Shown one piece after another: positions 1 through 7,188 of a DNA stretch of 18,218 bases (its first letter is position 1; the number at the start of each line of letters is the position of its first letter). Origin of the DNA: Acidobacteria subdivision 2 bacterium RH1 MAG20. GTDB lineage: Bacteria; Acidobacteriota; Terriglobia; Terriglobales; Acidobacteriaceae. The stretch is from NCBI GenBank assembly GCA_002197545.1, contig NFUO01000537.1:1-18218 (forward strand). Direction: 5' to 3'. A program made the position numbers and the translations under genes. Under the pieces are notes generated by a model. That model was not told the origin of the DNA, searched no databases, and saw only the letters and a program-made list of their open reading frames with translations.

Positions 1-1004
1 CGAAGACCTTCCGCATTGCGGTCGAAGGCGATCTGCCTTTCGGCGTCACCGCCAAGGACATCATCCTCGACATCATCGGGCGGATTGGAACAGACGGCGC
101 CACCGGCAGTGTCATCGAGTACGCCGGCTCCGCCATCCGCGCCCTCTCCATGGAAGGCCGCATGACCATCTGCAACATGAGCATCGAGGCGGGAGCCCGT
201 GCCGGAATGATCGCCCCCGATGAGACCACCTTCGCCTATCTCAAAGGCCGTCGCTTCTCCCCCGGCACGAATTCCTCTTTTGATTTGTCATTCCGCAGCG
301 AAGCGGAGGGATCTGCTGTTCAGGCCGCCAATGAATCCGCCTGGAAAAACGCCGTTCAGCACTGGTCCGAACTTGTAACGGATGAAGGAGCAATCTTCGA
401 TCGCGAACTCACCATCAACGCCGCCGAGATCACCCCCACCGTCAGTTGGGGCACCAGCCCCGGCATGGTCACCGGCGTCAAATCTACCGTTCCGCTCGCC
501 GACCCCAACGCCAGCGAAGCCGACAAGAAAGCCTTCGAGCGCGCCCTCGAATACATGGACCTTAAAGCCGGAACTCCCATCGAGCAGATCGCCATCGACC
601 GTGCCTTCATCGGTTCCTGCACCAACGCACGTATCGAAGACCTCCGCGCCGCTGCCTCGGTCGTTCGCGGCTATCACGTGGCGACGACTGTCCGTGCCAT
701 GGTCGTTCCCGGCTCGCAGGCAGTCAAAGCACAAGCCGAAAAAGAGGGCCTCGATAAAGTCTTCACCAGTGCAGGTTTCGATTGGCGCGAACCCGGCTGC
801 AGCATGTGTCTCGGCATGAATCCAGACATTCTCGCCCCCGGCGAACGCTGCGCCTCGACCTCCAACCGTAACTTCGAGGGCCGCCAGGGACGCGGAGGCC
901 GCACCCACCTCGTCAGCCCGCAGATGGCCGCCGCCGCAGCCATCACTGGCCACTTCACCGACATCCGCAACTGGAAGTTCAACGACTCGAAGGAGGCGAA
1001 GTAA
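1..1004 (+). CDS. leuC: 3-isopropylmalate dehydratase large subunit (5' partial)
   Basis: LeuC is the iron-sulfur subunit that, with LeuD, isomerises 2-isopropylmalate to 3-isopropylmalate in leucine synthesis. The frame is open from base 3 with family-typical sequence ([19 protein letters not shown]), so the gene begins outside the window and the ATG at 150 is internal; about 150 N-terminal residues are missing. The [4Fe-4S] ligand cysteines are visible: SCTN (codon 618-620) and CSMC (codons 798-800 and 807-809). The aconitase-family stretches [20 protein letters not shown] and WGTSPG are intact. Oddity: between KGRRFSP and WKNAVQHW there are about 22 more residues than in E. coli LeuC, and this extra piece contains a palindromic repeat (bases 286-317) kept in frame. 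The stop TAA overlaps the leuD ATG by one base (TAATG), implying translational coupling. Identification is secure. Confidence 0.97.
   Translation, partial: KTFRIAVEGDLPFGVTAKDIILDIIGRIGTDGATGSVIEYAGSAIRALSMEGRMTICNMSIEAGARAGMIAPDETTFAYLKGRRFSPGTNSSFDLSFRSEAEGSAVQAANESAWKNAVQHWSELVTDEGAIFDRELTINAAEITPTVSWGTSPGMVTGVKSTVPLADPNASEADKKAFERALEYMDLKAGTPIEQIAIDRAFIGSCTNARIEDLRAAASVVRGYHVATTVRAMVVPGSQAVKAQAEKEGLDKVFTSAGFDWREPGCSMCLGMNPDILAPGERCASTSNRNFEGRQGRGGRTHLVSPQMAAAAAITGHFTDIRNWKFNDSKEAK
286..317 (+). repeat. REP-like palindromic repeat inside leuC
   Basis: The bases TGTCATTCCGCAGCG (286-300) followed by AAGCGGAGGGATCTGCT (301-317) match, from memory, a dispersed repeat of the form GTCATTCYGAGCGAAGCG common between genes in Acidobacteriota and several other phyla. 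It can fold as TTCCGC/GCGGAG around AGCGAA. Here it lies within the leuC reading frame and encodes roughly [11 protein letters not shown], part of a 22-residue insertion relative to E. coli LeuC. No second copy was found in this window, so the repeat identity rests on recall. Confidence 0.6.
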
Positions 1005-1639
1005 TGCATCCCATCAATATCCTCACCAGCCATGCCGTCCCTCTCGACCGCCCCAACGTCGATACCGACCAGATCATCCCCAAGCAGTTCCTCAAGCGCA
1101 TCGAGCGCACCGGATACGGCGATTTCCTCTTCTACGACTGGCGCCGCATTCAGGAAGGCCCAAACACGGGCGAGCCCGACGAAAGTTTCGTTCTCAACAA
1201 GCACCATCACAAGGGCGCGAAGATCCTCATCGCTGGAAAGAACTTCGGCTGCGGCAGCTCCCGCGAACATGCTGCCTGGGCACTCACCGACTTCGGCTTT
1301 CTCGCCGTCATCGCTCCCAGCTTCGCCGACATCTTCTTCTCCAACGCCGGAAAGAACGGCATGATTCTCGTCCGCCTCTCCGAAGCCGACGTGCAAACGT
1401 TGATGGAGCGCTCAACAAAAAATCCAGCCCACAAGATCACCATCAACCTCGAAGCCCAAACCATCGTCGACGACGAAGACTTCAGCGCCAAATTCGAAAT
1501 CGACCCATTCCGCAAATACTGTCTCCTCAATGGCCTCGATGACATAGGCCTCACCCTGCGCCACGAATCCGAACTTGACTCCTACGAATCAAAACACGAC
1601 AAAGACTTCTGGTCCACACCCAAGACTTCCATCGCGTAA
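1004..1639 (+). CDS. leuD: 3-isopropylmalate dehydratase small subunit
   Basis: LeuD supplies the swivelling domain of isopropylmalate isomerase and partners with LeuC. The 211-residue product is of normal length (about 200). Diagnostic motifs are DRPNVDTDQIIPKQFLK near residues 16-32, FGCGSSREHAAWAL near 81-94, which binds substrate, and FSNAGKNGMI near 112-121. The C-terminal DPFRKYCLLNGLDDIGLTL is also typical. The ATG overlaps the leuC stop by one base, and an AGGAGG-like sequence lies just upstream within leuC (AAGGAGGCGAAG), so the start is well supported. Five bases separate its stop from the next, unrelated, gene. Identification is secure. Confidence 0.97.
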   Translation: MHPINILTSHAVPLDRPNVDTDQIIPKQFLKRIERTGYGDFLFYDWRRIQEGPNTGEPDESFVLNKHHHKGAKILIAGKNFGCGSSREHAAWALTDFGFLAVIAPSFADIFFSNAGKNGMILVRLSEADVQTLMERSTKNPAHKITINLEAQTIVDDEDFSAKFEIDPFRKYCLLNGLDDIGLTLRHESELDSYESKHDKDFWSTPKTSIA

Positions 1640-1644
1640 ATTTT

Positions 1645-2133
1645 ATGACCGCATTTGAAGAGACACGAGCCAGCTACCGTCCAAAGCGCATCACCACACT
1701 ATTTGTGGGTGAGTCGGCACCGCACGGTGGCACGTTCTTTTACAACCAGGACAGCAGACTCTTCTATGAAATGCAAAAAGCATTCAAAGGCAACGCGCTC
1801 TTCCTTCAAGACTTCAAACATTGCGGTTTCTATCTGGATGACTTGGTACTCGAACCAGTTAATCAGCTGGAACACAAACCTCGCACATCACTCTGCAATC
1901 GATCTGTTTCATCACTTGCAGAGCGATTGAAGGATTACAAACCTGAAGCAATAGTAGTTCTGTTGATCGCAATAAAGCCGATGGTTCTGAAGGCAATGCT
2001 TGCGGCAGGCTTGTCGTATGAACCTTACTGCACGCCATTTCCAGGCTTCGGAAATCAACGACGTTTTCATAGGACCATGGCTGAAATCATCCCCAATTTA
2101 CCTACAGCACAAATGGAAGGAAACACATTTTGA
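1645..2133 (+). CDS. hypothetical protein, possibly uracil-DNA-glycosylase-like fold
   Basis: A 162-residue soluble protein with no signal peptide or membrane segment. I do not recognise it by name. An N-terminal strand and loop ([17 protein letters not shown], residues 17-33), a central hydrophobic strand ([12 protein letters not shown]) and a late [12 protein letters not shown] loop are spaced like motif 1, the core strand and motif 2 of the uracil-DNA glycosylase superfamily, but classical catalytic residues are not clear, so this is a weak fold-level guess. It lies between leuD (5-base gap) and ilvD, whose TTG start overlaps its stop by four bases. No good Shine-Dalgarno precedes its ATG, so translation may depend on coupling to leuD. 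Base composition is about 45-50% GC in lines I counted, against over 60% in the flanking pathway genes, which suggests later insertion into the operon. Confidence 0.75.
   Translation: MTAFEETRASYRPKRITTLFVGESAPHGGTFFYNQDSRLFYEMQKAFKGNALFLQDFKHCGFYLDDLVLEPVNQLEHKPRTSLCNRSVSSLAERLKDYKPEAIVVLLIAIKPMVLKAMLAAGLSYEPYCTPFPGFGNQRRFHRTMAEIIPNLPTAQMEGNTF
2115..2120 (+). promoter_or_regulatory. ribosome binding site supporting the ilvD TTG start
   Basis: GGAAGG lies 9 bases before the TTG at 2130. No in-frame ATG occurs nearby, so this site decides the ilvD start. It is located inside the end of the preceding hypothetical gene. Confidence 0.65.
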
Positions 2134-3824
2134 GCAATGAAATCAATCCGAAGAAAAACAGCGTAGTCCTGACCGAAGGCCCCAACCGCGCCGCTGCCCG
2201 CTCCTACTTCCGCAGCGTCGGCTTCACCAAAGAGGACCTGCACAAGCCCATCATCGGCATCGCCAACACCTGGACCGAGATCGGCCCCTGCAACTTCCAT
2301 CTCCGCCAGGTCGCCGAGGCTGTCAAGCAGGGCGTGCGCGAAGCGGGCGGCACACCGATGGAGTTCAACACCGTCACCATCCACGACGGCATCACCATGG
2401 GCACCCAGGGCATGAAGGCCTCTCTGATCTCCAGAGAAGTTATCGCGGATTCCATCGAGCTCGTCGCCCGTGGTAACAGTTTCGACGGCCTGGTCTGCAT
2501 CGCCGGCTGCGACAAGAACATGCCCGCTGCCATCATGGCCCTCGCCCGCCTCGATATCCCCAGCCTCATGCTCTATGGCGGGAGCATCGCTCCAGGCCAT
2601 CTGAAACAACCAGATGGCTCCTTCAAAGAGATCACCATCCTCTCGGTCTTCGAAGGCATGGGTTCGCACGCGGCTGGGAAAATAAATGATGACGAGCTCG
2701 AAGCCCTCGAAGCCTCAGCCTGTCCCGGTCCCGGAGCCTGCGGTGGTCAGTTCACCGCCAACACTATGGCCATGGCCGGTGAGTTCCTCGGCATCTCGCC
2801 CATGCACCTCACCGGCGTCCCCGCCATGTCACCCGAAAAGCACGAAGCCAGCCGTCAGGCGGGCCGCCTTGTCATGGACCTCGCGCGCTCGGGCCTCACC
2901 CCGCGCAAGATCGTCACCCGCAAATCCATCGAAAACGCCATCGCTGCCGTCGCTGCCTCAGGTGGCTCCACCAATGCCGTCCTGCACCTCATCGCCATCG
3001 CCCATGAGTTCGACATTCCGCTCTCCATGGACGACTTCGACCGCATCTCCGAGCACACGCCATTCATCTGCGATCTCTCTCCCGGCGGAAAATACGCTGC
3101 CAAGGACTATCAGGATGCCGGCGGCTCCCGCCTGCTCGCAAAACGCCTCATGGAGCGGGGTCAGCTTCACGACTCTCCCACCGTCTCCGGCAAAACCCTC
3201 TACGAAGAGGCCAGCGCCGCCGTCGAAACTCCCGGCCAGCCTGTGATCCATACCTGGGAGCAAGCCCTCAAGCCTACTGGCGGGCTCGTCATCATGAAGG
3301 GAAACCTTGCGCCTGATGGCTGCGTCATCAAGGTTGCCGGACACGAGCGCCTCAACCACACCGGCACCGCCCGCATCTTCGACTCCGAGGACGACTGCCA
3401 CGCCGCCGTCGAGAACGGCAAGATCAACCCGAACGATGTCCTCGTTATTCGCTACGAAGGGCCTCGCGGAGGTCCGGGAATGAGGGAGATGCTCGCCGTA
3501 ACCGCGGCCATCAAAGGCATTCCGGCTCTTTCGGACACCGTCGCTCTGCTCACTGACGGACGCTTCTCGGGTGCTACGCGTGGGTTGATGGCTGGCCATG
3601 TTGCTCCTGAAGCGCAGCTTGGCGGGCCGATTGCCGCCGTTCGCGAAGGCGATACGATCACCTTCGACATTCCTAACCGCAAACTTACGCTTAATGTCTC
3701 CGACGAAGAGATCGCCAATCGCCTGAAGACGTGGAAGGCTCCTGAGCCTCGTTTCAAGCGCGGAGTCTTCGCCAAATATGCAAATTCAGTAAGCAGTGCA
3801 TCGAAGGGAGCGATCACGACCTAA
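2130..3824 (+). CDS. ilvD: dihydroxyacid dehydratase
   Basis: IlvD dehydrates 2,3-dihydroxy-isovalerate and -methylvalerate to the 2-keto acids that precede valine/leucine and isoleucine. The 564-residue product matches the shorter DHAD class (about 560) rather than the E. coli form (616). Cysteines in the three cluster-ligand regions are present: GPCNFH (C54), AGCDKNMP (C127) and CPGPGACGG (C198/C204). Other hallmarks are [23 protein letters not shown] and [20 protein letters not shown] near the C-terminus, the last containing the likely catalytic serine. The pattern resembles [2Fe-2S]-type enzymes, but the cluster type is inference. Translation starts at TTG within a four-base TTGA overlap with the upstream gene. 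A repeat-rich 300-base spacer follows. Confidence 0.97.
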   Translation: MSNEINPKKNSVVLTEGPNRAAARSYFRSVGFTKEDLHKPIIGIANTWTEIGPCNFHLRQVAEAVKQGVREAGGTPMEFNTVTIHDGITMGTQGMKASLISREVIADSIELVARGNSFDGLVCIAGCDKNMPAAIMALARLDIPSLMLYGGSIAPGHLKQPDGSFKEITILSVFEGMGSHAAGKINDDELEALEASACPGPGACGGQFTANTMAMAGEFLGISPMHLTGVPAMSPEKHEASRQAGRLVMDLARSGLTPRKIVTRKSIENAIAAVAASGGSTNAVLHLIAIAHEFDIPLSMDDFDRISEHTPFICDLSPGGKYAAKDYQDAGGSRLLAKRLMERGQLHDSPTVSGKTLYEEASAAVETPGQPVIHTWEQALKPTGGLVIMKGNLAPDGCVIKVAGHERLNHTGTARIFDSEDDCHAAVENGKINPNDVLVIRYEGPRGGPGMREMLAVTAAIKGIPALSDTVALLTDGRFSGATRGLMAGHVAPEAQLGGPIAAVREGDTITFDIPNRKLTLNVSDEEIANRLKTWKAPEPRFKRGVFAKYANSVSSASKGAITT

Positions 3825-3945
3825 AGTACCCCACCCCCGGCCTTAAAGTCCTAAAGTCTTCAAAGAAAAGGACTTGAGTCCGCACCTCGGAGCTAAAGTC
3901 TTGATAATAAAGGGCGGTATATCGGTAAAGTATTCATAATACGGG
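3825..3945 (+). repeat. degenerate short direct repeats after ilvD
   Basis: Immediately after the ilvD stop there is a C-rich stretch (TACCCCACCCCCGG, 3827-3840), then imperfect units beginning TAAAGTC/TAAAGTATTC at about 3843, 3852, 3894 and 3926, two of them followed by AAAGGAC or AAAGGGC. From memory this resembles a dispersed intergenic repeat of Terriglobus/Granulicella-type genomes (a CCCC-rich head, then AAAGTCTT...AAAGGACTT units). It encodes no plausible protein. Whether it ends transcription is unclear, because no strong hairpin with a T-run is visible. Confidence 0.45.
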
Positions 3946-4001
3946 AGATAGCCTCATCATGGGACACACTCGAAGTGGACGTGGTGAGGTTGTTGCAAAG
4001 T

Positions 4002-4086
4002 ACCTCAGCGGCTAAAGCCGCGTTGTAAAAAGTCGCTTACGGTACGGCTGAAGCCGTGCCCTTAAGCAAAGCTGGAGTTTAGCAAC
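4002..4086 (+). repeat. double-hairpin intergenic repeat, copy 1 (upstream of ilvB)
   Basis: Hairpin A is GCGGC-TAAA-GCCGC (4008-4021). Hairpin B is GGTACGGC-TGAA-GCCGTGCC (4041-4060). CCCTTAA and a GAGTTT...AGCAA tail follow. A related copy occurs at 7085-7172: the first 20 bases (ACCTCAGCGGCTAAAGCCGC) are identical in both, and hairpin B differs by a paired change. It ends about 40 bases before the ilvB start. Together with the direct-repeat tract before it, it fills the 300-base ilvD-ilvB spacer; I see no gene there. Confidence 0.75.
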
Positions 4087-4114
4087 CTACTTAGGACCGT
4101 TTCACAGAACTCAT

Positions 4115-4119
4115 GGAGG
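4115..4119 (+). promoter_or_regulatory. ribosome binding site deciding the ilvB start
   Basis: GGAGG lies 5 bases before the ATG at 4125. The upstream in-frame ATG at 4113 overlaps this site and has only an AGGA about 16 bases away, so 4125 is preferred. Confidence 0.7.
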
Positions 4120-4124
4120 GCAAT

Positions 4125-5879
4125 ATGGCAGACAAGAATCAGCACCCGCAACTTACCGGAGCCGAGATCGTTTGGGCCACGCTGGCTGGCGAAGGCGTCG
4201 ATAAGGTCTTCGGCTACCCCGGCGGAGCCATCCTTCCCGTCTACGATGCCCTGCGCAAGTTCCCCAGCATCCACCATGTGCTCGTGCGCCACGAGCAGGG
4301 AGCCTCGCACATGGCCGACGGCTACGCCCGCGCCTCGGGCAAGACCGGCGTGTGCATCGCCACCAGCGGGCCGGGTGCGACCAACCTGGTCACCGGCATC
4401 GCCACGGCCATGCTCGACAGCATTCCCTTGGTGGCGATCACCGGACAGGTTTCGTCCAAGGTGCTCGGCTCCGACGCTTTTCAGGAGGTTGACATCACGG
4501 CCATCACGATGCCCATCACCAAGCACAACTGGCTCGTGACCCGCGCTGAAAATATCGCGCCGACCATTCGCGCTGCGTTCCAGATCGCGCAATCGGGGCG
4601 ACCTGGTCCGGTGCTGGTCGATATCACCAAAGACGCCCAGCAGGCCACGGCCACATTCGATTTCGAAGCAGCGGCGCCGCCGCCGCACCGGCCGCATCCG
4701 ATGCTTCGCGCCGAAAGCTCGTCCATCAAACAAGCCATCGATCTCATCCAGTCGGCCAAACGCCCGGTCATTCTGGCGGGTCACGGCATCACGCAGTCGG
4801 GAGCCGAGGCTGAAGTCCTCGCCTTCGCCGAGCGCCAGCAGATCCCGGTTGCCAGCACCCTGCTCGGCCTCGGATCGTTTCCGACGCATCACCCGCTATC
4901 GCTCGGCATGATGGGTATGCACGGCGAGTCGTGGGTGAACAACGCGATTCAGCAGGCCGACCTTCTGCTCGCCTTCGGGATGCGCTTCGACGACCGCGTT
5001 ACCGGCAACCTCGCAAGCTACGCGCCCAACGCGAAGAAGATCCACATCGAGATCGACCCCAGCGAGATCAACAAGAACGTCAAGGTAGACGTGGCGCTGA
5101 TCGGCGACCTGCGCCAGACGCTTGGGCTGCTGCTGCCGCTGATGCCGAAGAAGTCCGATGCAAGCTGGATCAAGGCCGTGAATGCCATGAAGGGCGCCGC
5201 CGCCGTCCGCGACATCATCAACCTACCCGACAACGGCCATCTGTACGCCGCGCACGTCATCAACGACATCTGGCGCGAGGCCGAAGCCGCCGGAAGAACA
5301 GCCCAGACGATCATCGTGACCGACGTGGGCCAGCACCAGATGTGGGAGGCGCAGTACTACAAGCACGACTCGCCGCGCACACTCATCACCTCTGGCGGCC
5401 TCGGTACCATGGGCTTTGCATTGCCCGCAGCGATTGGCGCGAAGGTCGCCTGCCCGGAGAAAGACGTCTGGGTGATCGCCGGGGATGGCGGCTTCCAGAT
5501 GACTGCTGCCGAGCTTTCGACGATTCAGCAGGAGGGGCTTGCCATCAACATTGCCGTGATCAACAACGGCTTCCTCGGCATGGTGCGGCAGTGGCAGGAG
5601 GCCTTCTACGACAAGAACTACGCCGCCAGCCCTATTCTTTCGCCCGACTTCGTCGCGCTCGCCGCCGCGCACGGCATCGACGGCGCGACCGTTAACAAGC
5701 GCAAGGATGTAACTCCCACAGTCACAAAATCACGTACCAGCGGTAAGGCGTTTTTGATTAATTTCCAGGTGGAGAAAGAGGATGGGGTTTATCCGATGAT
5801 CGCGCCCGGTGCAGCGCTGCATGAGATGGTTCGCAGACCGACAAAGGACCCGCTACTGGAAACTGCGGAGGATGAATAA
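4125..5879 (+). CDS. ilvB: acetolactate synthase large (catalytic) subunit
   Basis: This thiamine-diphosphate enzyme condenses pyruvate with pyruvate or 2-ketobutyrate, the first common step for valine/leucine and isoleucine; IlvN is its regulatory partner. From ATG 4125 it is 584 residues, usual for the family. Order of parts: the N-terminal PYR domain with FGYPGGAILPVYDAL and catalytic Glu57 in RHEQGA; SGPGATNLVTGIATA; a central FAD/DHS-like domain with GMRFDDRVTGNL; and the C-terminal PP domain with TSGGLGTMGFALPAAIGA and the GDG(453-455)...NN(480-481) diphosphate/Mg motif. The start was chosen for GGAGG five bases upstream. ilvN, normally adjacent, is displaced about 1.3 kb downstream by two unrelated AT-richer genes. 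A double-hairpin repeat lies directly upstream and could affect expression, but I see no leader peptide or attenuator. Confidence 0.96.
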   Translation: MADKNQHPQLTGAEIVWATLAGEGVDKVFGYPGGAILPVYDALRKFPSIHHVLVRHEQGASHMADGYARASGKTGVCIATSGPGATNLVTGIATAMLDSIPLVAITGQVSSKVLGSDAFQEVDITAITMPITKHNWLVTRAENIAPTIRAAFQIAQSGRPGPVLVDITKDAQQATATFDFEAAAPPPHRPHPMLRAESSSIKQAIDLIQSAKRPVILAGHGITQSGAEAEVLAFAERQQIPVASTLLGLGSFPTHHPLSLGMMGMHGESWVNNAIQQADLLLAFGMRFDDRVTGNLASYAPNAKKIHIEIDPSEINKNVKVDVALIGDLRQTLGLLLPLMPKKSDASWIKAVNAMKGAAAVRDIINLPDNGHLYAAHVINDIWREAEAAGRTAQTIIVTDVGQHQMWEAQYYKHDSPRTLITSGGLGTMGFALPAAIGAKVACPEKDVWVIAGDGGFQMTAAELSTIQQEGLAINIAVINNGFLGMVRQWQEAFYDKNYAASPILSPDFVALAAAHGIDGATVNKRKDVTPTVTKSRTSGKAFLINFQVEKEDGVYPMIAPGAALHEMVRRPTKDPLLETAEDE

Positions 5880-5881
5880 TC

Positions 5882-6514
5882 TTGCAAACCCTCGCCGTTA
5901 CAATTTCGGCCTTAGCTTTGACAATTTCTGCCATAACAGCGTGGCTCACTTTGTTTCGTCGAGGAACTGTAAAAATGACACGGCCGTCAGTAATTTATTT
6001 TGGTCCAGATGGAGGGCCGGTCGCTGGGAGGGAACAAAAAGTTTATTTGCGAACCTTGCTATTTAGCACCTCAAAAAGGGGTCGCGTTATAGAAGCAATG
6101 TACGTGGCTTTGAGGCGTAACGAGAGTAAGCAAAATTTCAACATTTGGGTTTACGGAGATGAGCGTCTTGTTAGGGGAAGCGGCCTTTTTATTGGCGAGT
6201 CTGGAATTGCCGTAAGCCATCATTTCTTATCGCCTACTGACAATAATCAATTCAAATTTTCCGAAGGCGCTTACCATGTTGAAATATTCGTCAAGCTACT
6301 AGGCGACAAAGAGACCCTTCGTCTGTTCTCGCAGGAATTGATAGTGAATAATGCAGCCGCGACAGCATTAGCAAATGAGGATTGTGGATTGTATTTCGAT
6401 TGGGGTCCGGATGCTAAGCGCTATATACCTCACATTGATAAAAAGCGACGTCCGTTCTCTCCTGACGATTTTCTAGAAGCACTTGCAATGGGTAGGGTTG
6501 TACCGAACAAATAA
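5882..6514 (+). CDS. hypothetical protein with one N-terminal membrane anchor
   Basis: A 210-residue protein that I recognise only as an unnamed conserved-looking family. The N-terminus (residues about 3-25, LAVTISALALTISAITAWLT, then LFRRG) is a single membrane helix followed by positive charge, predicting an anchored protein with most of its mass on the cytoplasmic side. The rest has alternating strands (FNIWVYGDERLVRGSGLFIG, YHVEIFVKLLG) suggesting a beta-sandwich, then a C-terminal YFDWGPDAKRYIPH motif. The start is TTG with GGAGG (5867-5871) ten bases upstream, inside the end of ilvB; only two bases separate it from the ilvB stop. The gene is AT-rich (35-43% GC in lines counted), very unlike ilvB, which argues for acquisition or insertion. 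Its role is unknown and a link to acetolactate synthase is not supported. Confidence 0.75.
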   Translation: MQTLAVTISALALTISAITAWLTLFRRGTVKMTRPSVIYFGPDGGPVAGREQKVYLRTLLFSTSKRGRVIEAMYVALRRNESKQNFNIWVYGDERLVRGSGLFIGESGIAVSHHFLSPTDNNQFKFSEGAYHVEIFVKLLGDKETLRLFSQELIVNNAAATALANEDCGLYFDWGPDAKRYIPHIDKKRRPFSPDDFLEALAMGRVVPNK

Positions 6515-6545
6515 CTCTTCAAAGGTTTAGGAACTGAAAGGTTGT

Positions 6546-7049
6546 ATGCTCCACGCCTGTGCATCTCTGAAGAACGACAAACCCGGCACCTCAGCCCGAG
6601 CCATTGCGTTCCTACTTCTGCTTGCGCTGGCACCAGCGTTTGCGAAGACACAGCAGCAGAGCGTCAAAATCAAAATCATCAATGCAAAGACCAATCAGCC
6701 AATCAAAGACGAGAAGCTCAACGTAGCCCTCAGAGTTGATCAGATCGGGTCCGTCGCCATGCCGACCGACGCAAAAGGAATCATCGAGGTGAAGACTGGT
6801 AATGCAACCACAATCCGCATCCTCTCGAACATGTATGCCGATTGTCGCTCACGCGGCGAGCTTTACACCGACTACTCCATCGCGCAGATTCATAGCAACG
6901 GCATCACCACTGGCAATCTTTGCAGCGACGCCACGCCAAAAGCCAAACCCGGCGAACTGATCCTCTTTGAGATTCCCAAAACCGACATTCCGAAATATCC
7001 CAATCCACCGGTCAGCTACCTGCCCCATTCAGACGAGAAGCCACATTGA
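6546..7049 (+). CDS. hypothetical secreted protein with an ilvN-derived N-terminus
   Basis: A 167-residue product with a signal peptide: a 19-20 residue n-region, hydrophobic core AIAFLLLLALAPAFA (19-33), and likely cleavage after AFA (33). No lipobox cysteine is present. The mature part starts SVKIKIINAKTNQPIKDEKL and continues with TDAKGIIEVKTG, resembling carboxypeptidase-regulatory/transthyretin-like beta-sandwich repeats; this is a fold guess only. Two mature cysteines (ADC, GNLC) could form a disulfide. The first 57 bases and the GAAAGG ribosome-binding site resemble the start of ilvN 643 bases downstream: ATGCTCCAC and GACAAACCCGGC are identical at the same offsets, and about 37 of 57 bases match. 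No other start codon lies close upstream of the hydrophobic core, so the ilvN-like segment appears to be used as the n-region. Composition is AT-richer than the pathway genes. Function unknown. Confidence 0.75.
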   Translation: MLHACASLKNDKPGTSARAIAFLLLLALAPAFAKTQQQSVKIKIINAKTNQPIKDEKLNVALRVDQIGSVAMPTDAKGIIEVKTGNATTIRILSNMYADCRSRGELYTDYSIAQIHSNGITTGNLCSDATPKAKPGELILFEIPKTDIPKYPNPPVSYLPHSDEKPH

Positions 7050-7084
7050 AAGAGGCTGGTGAAAGGTCGACTTATGAAAGATGC

Positions 7085-7172
7085 ACCTCAGCGGCTAAAG
7101 CCGCACGGCGATAGACAACAACTTATGGAACGACTGAAGTCGTGCCCTTAACAAAACAGAGTTTTTCAGCAA
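7085..7172 (+). repeat. double-hairpin intergenic repeat, copy 2 (upstream of ilvN)
   Basis: Hairpin A (GCGGC-TAAA-GCCGC, 7091-7104) lies in a 20-base identity with copy 1. Hairpin B here is ACGAC-TGAA-GTCGT (7130-7143), in which a G-C pair of copy 1 is replaced by A-T on both sides of the stem. CGTGCCCTTAA and a GAGTTT...CAGCAA tail follow, as in copy 1. It ends about 16 bases before the ilvN start and nearly fills the gap after the secreted unknown. Confidence 0.75.
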
Positions 7173-7188
7173 TTACGGAAAGGCAATC

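Noticed and set aside
288..953. 221-codon minus-strand frame opposite leuC
   Set aside because: Gly/Ala/Val-rich low-complexity translation across a certain leuC; a shadow frame.
2958..3599. 213-codon minus-strand frame opposite ilvD
   Set aside because: Entirely inside ilvD, with no motif support.
4113..4127. Upstream ATG for ilvB (MEGN...)
   Set aside because: This start would overlap the GGAGG that is well placed for ATG 4125, and has no good site of its own.
4830..4860. CAGCAGATCCC in ilvB, complementary to part of the leuC repeat
   Set aside because: Only 11 bases within ordinary conserved ilvB coding sequence; consistent with chance.
4062..4892. 276-codon minus-strand frame opposite the start of ilvB
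   Set aside because: It overlaps the ilvB TPP domain, has no family resemblance and no convincing ribosome-binding site; a codon-bias shadow.
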